Below, piece by piece: positions 24,538 through 38,798 of a stretch of DNA of 64,000 bases (the stretch's first letter is position 1; each line of letters starts with the position of its first letter). The position numbers and the translations under genes are program-made. Below the pieces are notes generated by a model. That model worked only from the letters and a program-made list of their open reading frames with translations. It searched no databases and was not told the DNA's origin. Origin of the DNA: Panaeolus papilionaceus (Eukaryota > Basidiomycota > Agaricomycetes > Agaricales). The DNA is taken from the NCBI GenBank assembly GCA_015501605.1, contig JADNRZ010000013.1, positions 1,240,001 to 1,304,000 of the forward strand, written 5' to 3'.

Positions 24538-27500
24538 TAGTTAGTTGCTTCTTCATTCACTTTGTGGTTTGTAGTGTAAAGTTATGGTTTGATTGATGTT
24601 TCTTCTTCCCTCATGCTCCTCGTTCTCCGCTGATTGCTACTATCCATGTCTTGAATCTGTCCGGTTTTGTCGTTACTCTATTTCCCATTGATAAAATTGT
24701 CCTTTTTTTATAAAAAAATTCATGATTCGTTCGTTTTTGCCCCAACCCGGAAATGAACGATACTTGTCAGAAAACTGGCGTAAACCAAGCTAGAGGATCG
24801 CTCTAACAACGTCTCACAAAAACTGGGGTAGTCGTTTAGTAAAATAGTATTAGAATGAGAGACATAGGTACACAGAGCGACCGTCTATTCTAACATCGTC
24901 CCAACGCATATCGTGAGCACCTCAACCTCATTCACACTGTTGACAAGACGGGTTGGTGATGCGTTAACACGGTGGGCAGAGGAATGCGGGTGAGGGTGGG
25001 TGCATGGGATGAGCACAGAGTCGGTAGTGGATGAGTAAATTGGATCACTAGATGAGAGTTAAGCCAATATGCGCGATGAATAAGCCATGCGCGACATACC
25101 GATTCCTTGAGGATATCCTAACTAGCATCCACCGATATCTTGAATCTTTTTTGGTATAGTAGTGGTCATAATCGCGTCACATCAGCCGTTGACTGAGTTA
25201 GACTTGATATCCGGTGAGAGATGGGAGCGGGTTGAACATGTCGGACTGAGTGACACGTGCAACGTCTCTCAGCATAGGCGTCAGATGAGTCATTATATTT
25301 TCGATTTGAGGCATGCAGAGGTGAAGCCGAGGTTGGTGTTGGGAGATTAGCACCATAAAATACTGTCAACAAGGATCAATGACACGAGGACCGAGGTAAG
25401 GATGAGGGGATTACGCCTAGAATAAAGGGAGTGCGTAGAAATGAGGCACAGTCGATACAAGGAAAAGGGGAACCTGATGGGAAGGGGAGCGTCCTAGGGA
25501 TACCGCATCAACACCAACGCTTTCGTCTAGGATAAAGAAATGATGACAAAACTTACAAAAAAAGACTAATCTCCGTCCCATGATACACGATATTTGTCGT
25601 ATTCCCTCCAAAATCTCTACTGCATCGCGCCGAACGGTACATGAAAGGAGGCAGACTTGGTCGATGAGATGTTCACAATGACGAGGGTGACACGTTGAGC
25701 GGAAAAACACGCTCGCAGGGGAAAAAAGTGGTGACCTGTGGAGACGATGGAGACGATGGAGACGATGATCTCAGGATTGACAACAGGTCCGCACATTGGG
25801 ACTAGAAGGGATAAGTCAATATATGCCATGGTTTTTTGTCGATAAAACACGTATGACTCACTGGTTACCTGCAGATAGCCCCGCATTCCACATCTTCAAT
25901 CTGTGAGCTCCTGCTTCAGCGTGCACCAAACGTCGTCGCTGAGGGTTAATTCCAAGGCTTGTCGCTCTCGCTCACGGTCGTCAGTTTAAACTGGGTTGTA
26001 TTCGTCAATTTAAAGCTTGTCCTTGAGGTGAGGTGTTGGATATTTGGCTAAGATTTTGGGGATGGTGCAACGGAGACAGGGAAGGATGAGCACACGTTTA
26101 AGCTCAGGTTGCTAGTGGTGGTAGTTGATGAAGGATGGGCGGTGTAGCAGAGACGGTTTTGGACAGGTTCAACCACTCTAAAGCCTGCTAATGTACCAAG
26201 CGTCAGCACCATGTATGATCGTTGATTGTAAGGAGCTTACAGACAAGTTTACACCTTTATTCCCAAACCATAATGTACATCGACCCGCCAAATCCATATT
26301 CCTCCAAAATCCGTTCACGTCCGTCCATTTGTGGGATGAGAGTCGGCGACAGATGGACGATGATTAGGTGTGATGAGCAGCTTGAAAACTTGGACTGCGA
26401 GTAATAAAGGATGAGTGGGTGTTAGTCAGAGGGTGGTACGTGGCATTGGGTGGGGAAGAATGTCATCTGTGGAATAAAGTCAACCACGACGCTGAAGTGC
26501 TGCACACGGATACGCACATACCATGCCAAGCGTCAGCATCTTCGGTCCCGATTGAAGGGTACAAAGAGACTGAAAATAAATTCATAATCTCGCCATGACC
26601 AGACATCCCAGTACGTTGCCATATGGCATCCTTATCCGAAAGTGTATTGTTATCCCGTTCCAAAATGCGGAGTATGTTGAAGCAAGGTCGGGGATTTGGC
26701 TTCTGAAAGCATGCAACGAGGTTGGTGGTCCATAGGATCGTGGATTTGGAACGCTGTGGCGGAAGCCAAGTCACTAGTTGGGCCCAGTTCCAATGAGGAT
26801 ATGCGAGAGGTACTAGACTGAGCATGCTGTTGATTGAGATTCAAGCAGTTAACATTTTAACACCGACCCCAGATAAGTGTAACTAAAATAATATTGTGTA
26901 AGTGATGAGGTTCAGTAGCTTCAGGAAAAAGAGATAGACGAAACGCTTACTGTGCGTCAACATGATGTTGGGAGGCTCTCTTGCATCGCGTCTGTCGCTG
27001 ATGGTCATTCCCAGAAACACGTTCTGACGACGGCATAAGGGTATAGACCAGTTGGAGGTAGGCTTTGGTGAGCATTGAGTGGTTTAGAGCAACTCGTCCG
27101 AGGGCGAGGGCGAGGCCATGGAGGAATCAGTTTTGGTTGAAGAGTGGCTTGGCACAGCCACAGGTTCCTTTCCCAATTGGAATAAATCAGTGAGCCTGAA
27201 AAGCGTCCTCTTAAATTTGTGCTCGTTTGTTTAAGAGCCCGATGCACTACCACGAGTCTGGGCCGGTCTATTTTATGACTGACAGAGGACGACAGATGCT
27301 TTCAGGTGTCGATAGGGGTGGGTGGGCATGATATTTTTGTAATCTCGAGCTGAAGAGCACATAGGCCAATGCGTCATCGTCACTATTGTGTGGTCATGAG
27401 CGGTTAACTTGGGCGTGATCTGAAAATAGGACACCTCATTGACATCCCTCGTCGTCTCGCACCTCCCCTTGGTCTCAATCATCATCATCCCTCTGGCCTC

Positions 27501-29565
27501 ACGCTTCACCCTCGCCCACTCTTTCCCGTTCAATTCCTCCTTTCCCATTCATATCCTCGTATACACACTCTAATTTCACTCACACACAATACCGCACGCC
27601 CTTCAAGAACGTTCAACGTGAAGACAAAAAGCACTTGGGATTCTTTTCGTGGTCCGATGACATAGATATAGCGGTGTACTGTATAAAGAAAAGAAAGATA
27701 TAATGAAAATATGCATTAACATGCGAGAGTGATCAAAACTACTCCGATACAACAGGTGATCAAATTTAATCGACCCTTATCCAACCTCAACACCTCTCTC
27801 CTCTCCTCCTAATATATCAGATTGTACCTCCGCTCCCTCCTCCTTTCAACACGCCGCTCCTCCAACCCAAACGTCCCTGGATTGCCCTCCCACATTCCCA
27901 TCACTGCATCTCTACACGGCTGTGGCCTCATTGCGACGACTGATATATTGTCACAATGAAATGAGAACAGCCTCATGATGAGGTGTCCCATCTGGCTCGG
28001 GGACTGCAGGGAGACAAGGAAAAAGTGGTTTGAAACAAAAGTTGTGACATCCCGTCCGTAGATGGCCAGAGTACAACCGTTGGCTCATCGACCAACATTG
28101 ATGAAGCCGGTAATAGAGTGTGAATACTGAGGGAAGGATGGCGAGGAGCGATAGGAGGAAGTGAAAAAATAAAATATAATAAAGATAACGCGATCTCTGT
28201 CATCTTTGGCTCATAGACCAGCTACGGTGGCGTTCATGTAAAAAAGTAATGGTTAAATGAGAAACGTCATCCACATGCCAAATGCTGACGGACGACGCCA
28301 CCCTCTGGCTCAGACAGCGAGGATGAGTGAAAAAAAGACGAATAAAATCATCAAAAAGGTGAGGCGATAGAAATAAACGAAAAAAGATGAAGGACAATCC
28401 AGCCCCATGAGCTGCGAATGGATAGCTGATATCAGAACGGAGAAACAGCGCGGGACCAGGGACGAAAACACCTCTCCCACCCGCTGACCAGACAGACTGC
28501 CTCTTCCTGGCACATAGACAGCAAAAGGGGAGAAGAGAAATGTTCACCTCCGGGTGTGGACCATGCAGATATGATCACAGTCCATCATCCGACTGAAAAA
28601 CCACGTCGGTGGGGAGACGAATAGGAATGCAGAAAAAAAGAAAATACATCCATCTCGGGCCAGCCGCGCATAGACGACGAGTGACATTGTTTGGCTAGTA
28701 GAACAACGACTGGTTGGGTGAAGATGAAATATAAAATCAAGCAAAACCCATCCCTGCGTAAACCGCTCATAGAAAGATGCGGAACCACCTCCCACCCATG
28801 ACCCGGTGGTGGTGAGGATGAGTTCGGGAATAAATCAGAAATCTGATCCTAAACTGACAGCTCATAGACCGTCAGTCACAACGACCCTTTTTCATATACC
28901 AGATGGCCTCAGGATCAGGAAAAGAAGATTGAAAAATCATGAATTGAAAGAAAGAAACCAAAAAGGGTAGCAAGCGGTGGACGAGTAGAGGTACATTGAT
29001 TTAGAGGAGAGTACTCACTCAGACTCGGGGCGTTGGAGCGTGAAAATATCTCATGAAACTGGGCAATGTGCTGGAAAACAAGTAAAATATCGGCACAGAT
29101 GAGCTCCTGGAAACTCACTGGTACCGCCTAACATGCACTTCCACTCCCTCTCAACGTTAGAGGTCTTGCGAGAATTTGGCCACGATTCCAACGACCTTGG
29201 CGTAGGTTAAGCATTCTTCATACCTCAGTTCTCGAGTAATGAGCATCAAGCAATATTCTGGAGAGCAGAAAGGAAGCGAGATGGTGGTTATGGGTGAGGG
29301 TTTGGGATGAGTCGACGTTACAGGAATCAATGTTACCACCTGATTTGATTTGGTCACAGTGTAACACAAATGTCAGTCCAAACTCTAAAAATAGATAATT
29401 GCACTCTCTCGTCAATGCATTATCGACGCCAACTCATGTATACATACATCATAAGAAGAGCTTGAGTATTAAAATACGCTGATCTTCTCTTCTTTTTTCC
29501 CGTCGTTCCCGATCCCCACGTCTCCAATTCTACCCTAGCATCTTCCCTCCTTGTGTTCATGATGA

Positions 29566-31999
29566 TATGGTAGGTGATCTGCAATTTTATTCATTTGTGC
29601 GTGTACATAGGTGACCCACTAGATTTGATGCACAAGTTAAGATTATGGAGTGCGTGTATATGTATTGAGTGCGCGCGTGTAGAAATATGAGGTGTGTACA
29701 TTCAAAACGGGTCATTTTCGGAGTGCATATCCAAAAATGTGGTGTGTGCATCTACATTTTAGGAGTGCGCGTACAAATTTGGGGTGCGCATATAAATTCC
29801 AATGGTGCTCTTCTACAAAAATAGGTTAAAATAAGATTTTGGAAGCGTGCACATACATTTTGCGTGCGCAGACCATGTTTGTTAGTGTGCGCGCACACAC
29901 TCAAGAGGAGAGCGCGCACAGAGAAATTGTCACGTGCCCACCAGATCCGCCACGGCGATGGCATCAAATTCGGTTCGGGATGTGTTCCGAGCTCCCATCA
30001 ACGCATCAAACCTGATAAAATTGTCATTGTCAGTCATTCTCGAGGCCGTATCCTTGATAATTCATGCATTTTCTTTCTCCACGGCATCCGGAATTTTAAA
30101 TGGGCTGTATATCTCAGCAGCTAAATACTTAGAGTCTATGATAGATATCAAATTTCATATAGGAGACCTAAATTGAGCCCTCAATTGATGCGCATGTTAC
30201 ATCAGGCCAGTGTACTGAGGGTGCCAGGTGCAGCAGGGTGCAGCGTGCTTCTCTCAATGTTCCATAAATAATAAATTTTATGACGAAAAATGCGAAACTA
30301 TTTATAGAAGGAAGGAAATACTTGAATTATCAAGGATACGGCCTCGAGAATGACTGACAATGACAATTTTATCAGGTTTGATGCGTTGATGGGAGCTCGG
30401 AACACATCCCGAACCAAATTTGATGGCATCACCGTGCCAGATCTGGTGGGCACGTGACAATTTCTATGTGTGCGCTCTCCTCTTGAGTGTGTTCGCGCAC
30501 ACTAACAAATGTGGTCTGCGCACGCAAAATGTATGTGCACGCTTCGAAAATCTTATTTTAACCTAGATTTGTAGAAGAGCACCAGTAGAATCTATATGCG
30601 CACCCCAAAATTGTATGCACACTCCCAAAATGTAGATGTGCACACCACATTTTTGGATATGCACTCCGAAAATTATGGTGTACCATCTGCACTTTTATTA
30701 AATTTCGTGTTTATCTGTTAACGGTTATGTCAATGTGTATGTATGCATTTTGTATTAAGGCTGCTATTTAAATGAGCGTGCATCTATTCAGACAAGTCGG
30801 AAATAGACGCGAAAATTTGCTGATATATATTGATGAACTCGATATACCAGCGAGTTTGTCACATAAAGCCTGCCTATATCCTGAAAAAAATGAGAGATAG
30901 ACTACATTTTCCATCTGTGTATATCTCTACGATTGCTAATATATACACACACCAATAGGCCGTGTGTCGCAATATACACCGGCTTCAGATGTAGTTCCAG
31001 CTGGAATTCGGCAGCTCTTCGGCTTGTTCCCTGGATTGATGGCAGCTCGGCATTACCCGGCAACCACTCTAGCGTTTGAGAACAGGGTTGAGTTCCTGTG
31101 GTTCTGCACTCTCCACGGCACTTACTCAATCTTCAACACATTCATCATTTAAAAGACTACATCTGCATATTTAATGATATTACATCAATTAAGCTTAAAT
31201 ACAACCTAGACAAAATTGGAGCTTTCAAGACTTGGAGCAAGGAGAGCATGAATTGAGCGCACGAGCGCTCCTAACCCAGAACTCATCATGAGTTGTGGAC
31301 ACATCAAAAGAAACATAAGGAGTGGCGATGTAAGAAGTCAATCAAATATTAGTATAATTCAAATCATTTCAGTGTTTGTCTTCATTGGTTGGGACTGCAG
31401 CTGTGCAACGAGTGTTCGACACTCAAGTACATGAACCCACCCTGCTGTCACCGGATGCCGAGATGGCCGTGATGCCGCCCAACTTGCCGAACCCCTTTAT
31501 CAACTTCAACATTCGCAGTGTCTATCTACTACACCACAGATATATCAGCTGATATTTTCTACTTGCGTGTATGTAAATATTATTGGATACATACAACAAT
31601 TTTTTTTATGTTTGTCTGATATATCCAACCCGGGTGGGATATACACACCAAAATCTTTGACAAGTGGCTGATATATGCACCAAGTAGATAGATACAACTG
31701 TACTTTCTGCGTCTATATTTGACTGAACTGAATAGATACAAATCAATTGAAATATCAGCTCTCACAAAAAATGGGCACATATACATGGACAGGACCACTA
31801 ACAGATATACATGAAAAATAATAAAAGTGCACATGGTACACCATAGAAAATGACCTGTTTTGAATGCACACACCTCATATTTCTACACACGCGCACTCAA
31901 TACATATATGCGCACTCCAAAATCTTAACTTGCACATCAAATCTATTGGGCCACCTATGTACACGCGCAAATGAATAAAATTGCAGATCACCTACCATA
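29566..31999. mobile_element. Fold-back TIR element, about 500-bp arms, carrying a nested element
   Basis: Left end TATGGTAGGTGATCTGCA at 29566 is mirrored at 31999. Once the inner insertion (30674-31845 plus its 6-bp duplication) is removed, left position x pairs with 60387-x along the whole arm without any gap. Arms of about 499 bp therefore flank a 258-bp loop (30065-30322). The arms differ by scattered substitutions only. No transposase is visible, so this is a non-autonomous fold-back or MITE-like element. Flanking host sequence shows no clear target duplication, and about 380 bp of the host unit is missing. Superfamily not assigned. Confidence 0.8.
30674..31845. mobile_element. Nested TIR element with 6-bp target duplication
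   Basis: Inserted into the right arm of the fold-back element. Ends TATGGTGTACCATCTGCA are mirrored and flanked by the direct repeat GAAAAT (30668-30673 and 31846-31851). The undisturbed left arm of the host element shows the same site once. Similarity between the two ends continues, diverged, for about 130 bp. The terminal sequence shares TATGGT and ATCTGCA-TTTTATT with the outer element, so both belong to one related group. The interior has a 62-codon frame at 30964-31152 with no recognised product. Confidence 0.78.
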
Positions 32000-34168
32000 C
32001 GAATGACCACTCAGAAAGCACGTCATAGTAACCGGTGCAACGTCGTCCACAACCATCTCATGGGCTGGCTAATCTTTGTGCACGAACAGGGTGTCGTTGA
32101 TTACTTCGGCGGTACACGTTTTGCGAGAGTGATGATGTGCGCGTTACGGTAAGTCTAGATATGAAATGAAATATAATAAAATATGATGTGTGATGATATG
32201 AGGGTGGTGTGACAATGAGTGAGTAAGCGTGACGTTGCAAGATCGTGGGGTCTGCGAGTGCTACGGGAAAATGTGGGAAACGAAAGGAAGGGTGGTGCCG
32301 AATGCACGCGGAACGACGAAATATGAACGAAAACGAGATGAAAATACGAAATACGAAGACGACGAGGGACGAAGGCGACGAACTGGAGCGAAACTGAGGG
32401 GAAAACTTGTCTATTCTGTGGTGGAAATAGTGTACAGTAAATAAAGTACATGAGGTGCAGTGCTACTAAGGTAAACTAAAAAGGAAATACGAAAGGAAAA
32501 CAAAAGAAAACGATAGGATTTAAGAAAGTAAGCGCCGAAGCGTTTCAAAGAATCAAAAATAGAATGAAAAATAAGCAAAATAATCGAATGGGGAAGGTAC
32601 CATGCAGCCAAGGTCAGCTACACTAAACGTGGTCGCAAACGGGAGGGTGACAGTGTCGGGAAATGAAGGAGGAACAGTGTGTCGTAAAAATACCGAAAAT
32701 GCGGAATTCGGAGGGATATGGGTTCAGAGCTCATCAGTGAGAAGTCGTCAATATGAATTTGAGGAGGATGCAGCGACACAGAGCCATGGGATGTCGTATT
32801 TCGTCCGGAGACGGATGACGCCGTGGAGAGGATGAAGCTTTTAGAGGGCGGTGGTTCGAAAAAGCTGCTGAGAGGTTAGATTGGGATCAACTTCGAGGTC
32901 TGCATTGCATTCCTCGACCACATACTGGCAGAGAGCGACAGACGACAGGGTTGGGTGGGCATGGCATGTTCATCTCAACTGGTAGTGTGGGGTAAGTGGT
33001 AAGTACAGAGTCTTTCATTTGTTTTATTTTAAATTTATAGTGTCCACGACGAATTCCGCTTATAATATCGACCCTCACTGATGTCAGGTCATTTTACATC
33101 CAAATGTCGTGTATCAAATTTCATTGTATCTTTTTTTTCAGTTTGGGCAAAAAAACATCAGAATCTCTGGAGAAACAATGGACCCTTCACAAACAATTAA
33201 TATCACGACCAAGAGATACTGCTTGTAGCACAATTGAATCCACACTGCATCTAAATGAAAATACAGCGATTTTTGCTAAGGGAACAGATCTAGGTGGCGG
33301 GGCGAGTTAGCATATATAAATGAGAGGTACTGGGGACGATAATCGTGGTCCACTTGTATGGCGCTCTAGAGTGTGAGGCATATTGTCATCGTGGTGGAAT
33401 AGCAGAGAAAGACGCAAAGAGGTTGTGCAGGACGAACCTCTCAGCGGACGGGTGCATACTACCCCTACACCATACCGACCATGGGTAATTCATTCTATCC
33501 CAACCGCAATAAAAGGATTCAAATTAGGGATGAACGTCGTTATGCTGAGTGAGAATGAAGATGAAGTGAAAGGACACGAACGGAAATCAAGATATACTGA
33601 CACCACCTCTGGAAGACGATTGATGATGATGCGTGCGCTATAGTGACGATGCCTCAGAGCTAACACGCGTTCAATCATTCGGTCGATGAAATAGGACGAC
33701 ATGATTGGGAGATGGTGGCTTGTCATCCTCCGCTCAGGGCGTAGCGATATCTCTGAGTGAACCATGATATTTGTCAGGTGATGCTTGCAGCTATATTGAA
33801 CATCCCACCCCATTGTATTGAGTGTGAAGTTGGGACGTAGCTCTGATTTGTCAGTTCCTTGATTTCACTCCAGATAAGCAACTGATCGCACGAGCGCATG
33901 AGTGAATCAAGAAATATGTGGGCCTGAGGTATGTTATCCACGGTCATCTTCCAGAGTAAAACCACGACGCGAGTGGACAGTTTGACATCATTTCAAAACC
34001 CGAAACACTGCCGATAAGATTAGATTCACTGATCAGATAGATTTGACAGCATGAATGTCAGGTGCGGCTCAACGCCCCATGGTGCTACGCCGCAATCATC
34101 GATAAACCTTTTCCAACCACCATAAACAATACTTACACTTACTGAATACCAAGCTACTGCTAAGTAAA

Positions 34169-35736
34169 ATGCCAATCAAACTTGAGATTACAGGAGCAGT
34201 TTCGATTGAGCCATGCAAGGCCCTCAGCGAAGATTACTACTGGTGCATTCTGTACGAAATACTTCAACATACATACATGACCCTTGCTAATTGCTTCGCC
34301 TCACAGTATCTTGGGTCCCACAGGCGCGGGCAAGAGCAGCGTAAGCGTCCATGGGCTTCGCATGTTTGCATTCTTTACTTACCCTTGTTATTACCTCCAA
34401 ATGTAGTTCATCGAATCGCTGGCTGGAGAGGGTCAATCCTTGGGGATCTCGAAGGATCAACTGGCCGGATTCACCCAAGAAGTCACTGCTTATGAAGTAA
34501 AGAATGCAAAAGTGCAATGGGATGAGTATACCTGTCCACTCTACTTAATCGACGCTCCTGGTTTCTCCGATAGCAAAATATCAGAACTCGAAATCATAAC
34601 AAAGGTGAAACAGTGGATGAAAGACCAAGGGTGAGTTGCAATATCAATGGAATTTTTGATGTTATCATAACACCATATGTTTCTGCTTATATTCAATCAG
34701 TGTTTTGGGGGTCAATGGAGTACTGTATCTCAGTCCTATAACAGATACAAGAGCTCCAGGGAGCAAACGGCGGACTATTAAAATGATTCAATTGCTCTTG
34801 TACAACGGTGCTTTCTGTCGTCTCAACATTGTCACCACTATGTGGGACAGGTTGAGCAACCCACAGGCCAAAAAGCGTGCAGAAACCAACTTTGCACAGC
34901 TCCAAGATGATATCTGGAAGGTATCTTTATTTTGTCTACTAGCATTATTTCTATTTTTATAACCTTGTACATTGCGATTCCAGGGCCCAATTAGTAGAGG
35001 TGCAAAGATATCCAGATACCACAATGGCTTTGATTCAGCCATCCAAATACTACAGGGTGTTATCGAGGTCAAAAGTCCAGGCCTTGTTCCATTGCAGAAC
35101 CACCCAATCGAATCAGAGGATGCTTCTGCTCCACTTCTATACCAGGAGCTCCTTGATCGCATCAGCAATGCTCAACAGGAGAAGGAACTCCTTCAACAGG
35201 ACAAGATGCACCTCATCACCAATTCTGATCCACTACTTGAATTGGACGTGCTCTCAAGACTCCCAGAGGTCCAGGACAGCCTGGCGAAGTTCTTAGGACA
35301 GCTCGTTGCATTTGGTAGGCCGCCTCCAGGATTCGAAGAAATACCAGAGCGATGTGTCTACCAGAATCTACTGGATCAGGTCAACGAAGCTCGGGAGGAA
35401 CAGGTTGTGTTGGAGGCCGCCCTGGTTGATCTTCAGATAAATCCGAATCCTGCATGGGAGGTGATGCTTAGGGGTCAACTCGATCCTGTGGAACGTGCAC
35501 TTGCAGAACACATCAAGTGCCTGGTGAAGCATGGCACTCCGCCCAAGGGTTATAAGAGAGGTATTTGCAATTCAATCATAACTTATCTTTTTACTGACTA
35601 TGTTTGAGCTATGGAGCATGCTCTTGTTGGCATATCATTAGGAACAGTCTTGAAATATCGAGTGGAGAAAGGCCTCCAATCTTTCAAGGACACCCTCCGA
35701 TTCCGCTCCCAACCCGACTCGAAGGGTCGTCGTTGA
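34169..35736 (+). CDS. P-loop GTPase with duplicated helical repeat, short tail (G4)
   Basis: Exons: 34169-34251, 34307-34340, 34407-34630, 34701-34920, 34984-35560 and 35609-35736; 421 residues. Every exon and intron has the same length as in G1 at a constant offset of 27138, so the pair arose by the second-level duplication. The G domain is almost unchanged from G1: one replacement in exon 3 and two in exon 4. At least eleven replacements fall in the second helical repeat (for example H-D to R-A and Q to C near residues 358-366). The short basic tail ends K-G-R-R. As in G1 the last acceptor is GAG. Reading frame and motifs are intact. Confidence 0.88.
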
Positions 35737-38700
35737 ACTTCAACATTCGTTTTCCTTGTTTCCCAATTCCGATCCATCACGTCATACTACGTTATCATTG
35801 TCTGTTTGGTATCTTTCACTTACGGGGCTCACAACGAGTCATTCGCATTGCCTTCATGTCGTTCATCACTATGGGATCCGATACTTTCTCCATCACGATT
35901 CACAATGATGCACAGCGCAGGCCCCTGTTTCATTCTCCGCCATCGCGTCAACCACCCTTGTCCTCATCACGAAGCTCACAGCATCATGTTTGCAATTTCT
36001 CGTCATTTCACAATTTGCTCGCTCCTTTGCTTTCTTTTCTTCATTTCTTTTCCATTGGATCTGGGTCAAGGCTTATCGTTGTCGCTTTGTGTGCCACAAC
36101 ATTGGATAGCTCATAGCTCCTGTCTTGAGTTTACTAGTATAATATATTGTGTTCATTTCATGTGCAACAAACGCACCACATTATTAAATGAGTGTGATTG
36201 CATTGGACGCGAGGTGGTTGATGGATCGGCTCGGATGGTGCTGAGCATAGAGGTCGACCTGATGTTCCAAGATAAGATGGGCGCATCAGTATTTGCATGC
36301 AACGAACCTCACAAACGAAGAACTATGCTTTCTAACCGCTGAACTCAGTCACTATCGCGTTGCCTCCCAAACATGTCAATGAGCTGAATCCTGATCTATA
36401 AATAGATCTCCTCAACCACATCGTCATTGAGAGTCGTCTCCCTTCTTTCACTCGCTAGTCCCTTTATCCCTCCTCTCATTCACATTCATGTGTATTGAAC
36501 TCCAACTCACATTTCAGCATGTCCATCAATGTGAAGATGATAAAGGTAATTTGGCGACGAGGAATCTGTCTAACCACACAGCAAATACGACGACCACGAA
36601 TCCAATCACCTCTCCCCTCACCTCTCCTTGATCTCATCCCCCATCCCCTCCTTCAACCAAACATCCCCGTTTTTCCCGCACACATCTCCCCCTCCGAAAG
36701 CTATGTTTAGAGGGCGATTTTTTCGTTGATAGCAGATATAATTCTCTATTGCGAATCCCGTCGCAGTTCGTCGTGTAAAGTTGGTAGTTCGATTGTCCTT
36801 CTTCCCATATGCTTATCAGTTCTCATTCGCCGCCTGTTGTTACTATCCATCTCTTCAATATGTCCGATTATGTTGTCGCTCTATTCAGCGTTGACCATAT
36901 CTGTGTGTAAAGATATTCTTTTTAAAACAAATCCGGTTTCTTCTATTCCTTCATCGACCCAGATTTTCGGGAATGTACAATAAGCAGAGCACAAACATAA
37001 TCCCGGCGAGAGAATCGCTTTAACACCTCACAGAAACTGGGGTATTTGTTTGGTAAAATAATATTAGATTGAAACATGGAAATACACAGCGTCACTGTCT
37101 ATTCTACCATCATCTGCATGCGCAATGCGGCACCACAACCTAGGTCACGCCGTCCGACAAGATGGGTTGGTGATGCACTGACAGGTTGGGTAGGGGAGCG
37201 CACTCGGGAGTGAGCGCCTGGGATGAACAAATGGTCGGCATGAATTGGAACACTAGAAAAGACTTCAGTCAATTAACGCAATGAACCAGGCAAGTATGAC
37301 TTACTGATTGCTTAAAGTTAACCCAACTGGCGTCGGCCGATAACTGGGATCATTAGCAGATCCTAGTTGTCGTAATCGCAACCACATCAGCCGGTGACTA
37401 AATCAGACTTGATATCCGATGAGAGACGGTAGCGCGTTGAGCGTGTCACACGGAGCAACAGATGCACGCGACTCTCAGCACAGGAATCAGATGTGTTGTT
37501 ACATTTTCAGGTTGAGGCTGGAGGAAGCGAGGTCGTATTTAGCGTCGCGATATCGGCTCCTTATATACTGTGGCCGAGGATCGGTGTCATGGGGTAAGGA
37601 TGACAGGGTTACGCAGAGAAATAACGGGAGTATGTAGAATTAAGGGACGACCATGAAGTGAAACAACGACGCAAGGAAAAACTGAACCTGATAGGAAGAG
37701 CCCTAAGGATACTGCATCAGCACCAGCGACTGTGATACAATAATGAAACTTACCACTAGCCGCCTGTCCCTTAATACACGTTGCTTGTGGTATCTCTAAA
37801 ATCTCTCGGTCATAATGCCGAACACTACATCCAGAAGGGCAGACTTGGCCGACGAGATGTTGACGATTACGAGGGTGACACGCTGGGCGGGAAAACATGC
37901 TCGCAAAGAGAGAAACCGCGGCGACCAGTGGAGACGATGGTGATGACGATCCAAGGATGGACAAGAGATCCACATATCGAGCACTAGAAGAGATTTAAGT
38001 CAATACATGCCCTCGGTTTCCCGTTGATAAATATACACGACTCACCGGTTGCCTGGGGATAGCCCAAATGCGCATATATTCAACGTGCATGGTCCGACTC
38101 CAGAGTGTACTAGACATCGTTGTTAAAGGTTGATTCCTGTGTTGATCGTTCTCGCCCATGGTTGTGGACAGGGTTGCATGTGTCAATTCGCAACTTGTCC
38201 AGGGTAACAACTATGCGATTGCGATAATGGTGAGGTTCTGGGTGATAGGTGTGATGAAGACTGGGAGGGAGGGGAGGGATTGAGGCAACGTTACAAGTGG
38301 TTGTAGACAGTGTTGGTGGGAGGAACATGGGCGGTGTAGCGGGGACATTTCTTGGACGAGTTGAACCACAACTTTAAAGCCTGCTGTTGTCCAGATGTCA
38401 GCACTGGCATGTACGATAGTTGAGTGAAAGACGCTCACAGACAATTCAACACCTCCAATTCCCAAACCACAACACCTGTCGCCTGTCACATCCATATTCC
38501 TCCAAAATCCAAACCGTGCCCGCCCACTTGCCGGATGAGAGTAGAAGGGTATTATTGGTGATGGTTATATGGGATGAGCACTTTGAAGCTCAGGGTGCGG
38601 GTGGTAAAAGAATGAACAGATGTTGGTCTGAGGGGTGGTGCGTGGCATTGGTTGAGGAAGCATCACACCTGTGGAATACAGTCAATTGTACAATCAAAGG

Positions 38701-38798
38701 CAAACGATTTCTGGCTGTTTGTTTATTTTAGAGCTCGATGAGGTGGGCGGCACTGCCACGGGGGTCTCGGCCGGTCTATTTTAATTCTTCTCCTTAAA

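Larger units (their letters stand above)
24538..34168. repeat. Unit U4 intergenic blocks A-F, interrupted by nested TIR elements
   Basis: Close copy of U1: A 24538-25090, B 25090-25870, C 25870-27240, D 27290-29480, E 29480-33240, F 33240-34168. Block E is split by the 2.4-kb nested TIR elements, and about 380 bp of E (equivalent to 5030-5408 of U1) is missing at the insertion. Segments 27290-29480 and 33450 onward are near-identical to U1, whereas 33240-33440 is clearly more diverged. This suggests a conversion or crossover boundary. No gene is supported. Confidence 0.7.

Noticed and set aside
36488..36631. 47-codon frame 90 bp after CTATAAATAG in U5
   Set aside because: The equivalent U2 frame stops after six codons, and no similarity or splicing support exists.
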